Of a stretch of DNA of 7,177 nucleotides, positions 6,801 through 7,177 are shown piece by piece. The position numbers and the translations under genes are program-made. The stretch lies in assembly GCA_910584955.1 (NCBI GenBank), contig CAJUDC010000126.1, forward strand, positions 1-7,177, read 5' to 3'. A model generated the notes under the pieces. The model was not told the origin of the DNA. It did no database searches and saw nothing but the letters and a program-made list of their open reading frames with translations. The stretch comes from an uncultured Paraprevotella sp. (lineage in GTDB: Bacteria; Bacteroidota; Bacteroidia; Bacteroidales; Bacteroidaceae). Each line of letters opens with the position of its first letter. The first letter of the stretch is position 1.

Positions 6801-6931
6801 GCACCTTGTGCAGCGGAGATCTTCGCCGCTTTGCGTTCCTGCCACTTTTCAGCCCCCGTAAACGAGAGATAGAACAAGCAGACCAGAGCCAGCAGAATTG
6901 CGAAAACCTTTACAAATCCTTTGTTTTGCAT
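3890..6931 (-). CDS. secDF: Protein translocase subunit SecDF (fused SecD-SecF)
   Basis: This 1013-aa inner-membrane protein assists SecYEG/SecA export, using the proton-motive force to pull substrates from the periplasmic side. The SecD half has a first membrane segment at about 9-26, GLGLDLKGG (75-83), a large periplasmic region, and membrane segments at about 508-665 containing SGIAGMVLSLGMAVDANVLI (564-583). The SecF half starts with a membrane segment at about 697-715, then SIDFTGG (720-726), GPSIAEDITRGAI (827-839), and five predicted segments to about 1000 with IGYSINDKVVVFDRIRE (906-922). Bacteroidetes usually carry this fusion; many other bacteria have two genes. Residues about 252-312 form an Ala/Ser/Thr-rich, probably disordered insertion in the SecD periplasmic region. 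The ATG at 6931 is followed at once by the expected membrane anchor; the leader is A-rich (AATTAAAGAA) without a strong Shine-Dalgarno. It appears to be a single-gene unit with its own promoter box (6991-6998) and terminator (3803-3839). Confidence 0.97.
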   Translation of the reverse strand: MQNKGFVKVFAILLALVCLFYLSFTGAEKWQERKAAKISAAQGAEAGQHYLDSMQNEPFYLGVYTLKECREMGIGLGLDLKGGMNVILEVSVPEVVKALADHKDEPAFNQAIAAATKASVNDRSGFITLFVKEYKRLAPEARLAELFATQQLKGKVNTKSTDAEVEKVLREEVKVAIENSYNVLRNRIDRFGVVQPNIQSVKGEEGRIMVEMPGIKEPDRVRKLLQGSANLEFWETYNTMEAVPFLVTLDRELASAGVTSSAESAVEETAVADSAQAVSADTLVQKTADLATAVKGATGAAQASGDKQSAEYEKFKKEHPLFAVLQVAQGNMGCVVGYANWRDTAAVNRFLASDEAKAVLPADLRLKWGVKGLGKGQSGDIYELYAIKVTERNGRAPLEGDVVSEANDEFDQNNRPCVSMTMNTDGARRWAALTKANQQRCIAIVLDDCVYSAPTVQNEITGGVSQITGRFTTEDTRDLANVLKSGKMPAPAHIVSEEIVGPTLGAESIQMGFISFGVALVILMLYMIAMYGMIPGMVANCALILNFFFTLGILTSFQAALTMSGIAGMVLSLGMAVDANVLIYERTKEELRAGKNVRQALADGYANAFSAIFDSNLTSIITGIILYWFGTGPIRGFATTLIIGILVSFFTAVFMTRLVYENRLGKDKWTKLTFTTSFSEKFLRDTHFNFMGAYKKSFAIFGILVLIGVGSWVVRGFQKSIDFTGGRNFVVLFEKEVQPEAVRALLDSQFGDANTQAIALGSDNNQIRISTNYRIDEEGTDIDAEIEAKLFEVLKGGGLLAEDLDLQTFINRDERAGGSIISSQKVGPSIAEDITRGAIISVLLAITAIFLYILVRFRNVAFSVGATVALTVDTVIILGVYSLMWGVLPFSLEIDQTFIGAVLTAIGYSINDKVVVFDRIREFIGLYPRRNRQDLFNTSLNSTLTRTINTSVSTFIVLLIIFLFGGTSIRSFAFAMMLGVVVGTFTSIFMAAPVAYLTMGRTIKEDDAVAVKA

Positions 6932-6990
6932 TTCTTTAATTGATTATTTTTTTGATATTATTATTAGATACCTGTTTTTCAATAAGGGCA

Positions 6991-6998
6991 CAAATATA
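6991..6998 (-). promoter_or_regulatory. Putative -7 promoter box for secDF
   Basis: The minus strand reads TATATTTG, an exact match to TAnnTTTG. It places the start near 6987 and gives a leader of about 56 nt. The -33 position (about 7018-7021) has no TTTG and falls inside an inverted repeat. Confidence 0.55.
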
Positions 6999-7006
6999 AG
7001 GCTTTT

Positions 7007-7034
7007 TTTAGATACGAGCGCCACGTTATCTAAA
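7007..7034. repeat. Inverted repeat upstream of the secDF -7 box
   Basis: TTTAGATA (7007-7014) pairs perfectly with TATCTAAA (7027-7034). An inner CG/CG pair of bases (7015-7016/7024-7025) extends this to 10 bp, with one bulged T at 7026 and a 7-nt loop. It begins 9 bp upstream of the -7 box and covers the -33 region. A T-tract does not follow the stem on either strand, so it is a poor terminator candidate for the upstream gene; an operator or activator site is possible. Confidence 0.5.
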
Positions 7035-7051
7035 TTAATTAGAAAAAGAGC

Positions 7052-7177
7052 CTACTTTTTAAGCCTTTTCAGATAGGTAACCAGCGGATAATGGTCGGAA
7101 TAATTCACGGATTTATCCACATACGTATGCCGTGATTCCCATTCTTCGGAAAAAAGAATATGGTCGATACGTACATA
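7052..7177 (-). CDS. Endonuclease/exonuclease/phosphatase family protein, C-terminal end (partial)
   Basis: Only the last 41 codons and the TAG stop are in the window; the gene continues beyond position 7177. The translated end contains RIDHILFS (residues 3-10 of the fragment) and NYSDHYPLV (25-33), which match the closing motifs of the DNase I-like endonuclease/exonuclease/phosphatase fold, where the Asp-His of SDH is catalytic. Substrate cannot be told from this piece: members cleave DNA, phosphoinositides or other phosphodiesters. It runs in the same direction as secDF, 120 bp upstream, but secDF has its own promoter box, so a shared operon is not required. No clear intrinsic terminator follows the stop; there is only a weak AT-rich AAAAAG/CTTTTT pairing around it. 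Confidence 0.85.
   Translation of the reverse strand, partial: YVRIDHILFSEEWESRHTYVDKSVNYSDHYPLVTYLKRLKK

Overview
The window looks like a piece of a Bacteroidales chromosome (Bacteroides/Parabacteroides-type; genus not resolved). The reasons are the fused SecD-SecF protein, the two-subunit KorA/KorB enzyme with a fused gamma-alpha subunit, A-rich gene leaders without a clear Shine-Dalgarno, and three gene starts preceded by an exact match to the Bacteroides -7 promoter box TAnnTTTG. All protein genes lie on the minus strand. The only recognised plus-strand gene is a tRNA.

Layout: positions 1-45 are a fragment downstream of korB with nothing assignable. Positions 46-2929 hold korB and korA on the minus strand, 22 bp apart and transcribed korA then korB; they form one 2-oxoacid:ferredoxin oxidoreductase. 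Positions 2930-3245 are a divergent promoter region serving korA (minus) and tRNA-Arg(CCU) (plus, 3246-3317). The tRNA is followed at once by a strong intrinsic terminator. Positions 3357-3802 hold no recognisable gene, although one stem there pairs better as minus-strand RNA. Positions 3803-3839 are the secDF terminator. Positions 3890-6931 encode SecDF (1013 aa). Positions 6932-7051 are the secDF promoter region, and 7052-7177 are the last 41 codons of an endonuclease/exonuclease/phosphatase family protein that continues beyond the window.

The genes are housekeeping functions and do not form one system. KorAB links 2-oxoacid (probably 2-oxoglutarate) metabolism to ferredoxin in an anaerobe. 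SecDF assists protein export through SecYEG. The tRNA reads AGG arginine codons. I found no convincing new multi-gene system. The items most worth a second look are non-coding: a G-U-compensated 13-bp stem in the convergent gap, abutting inverted repeats over the tRNA promoter, an inverted repeat where the secDF -33 element should be, and three G-U pairs in the tRNA acceptor stem.
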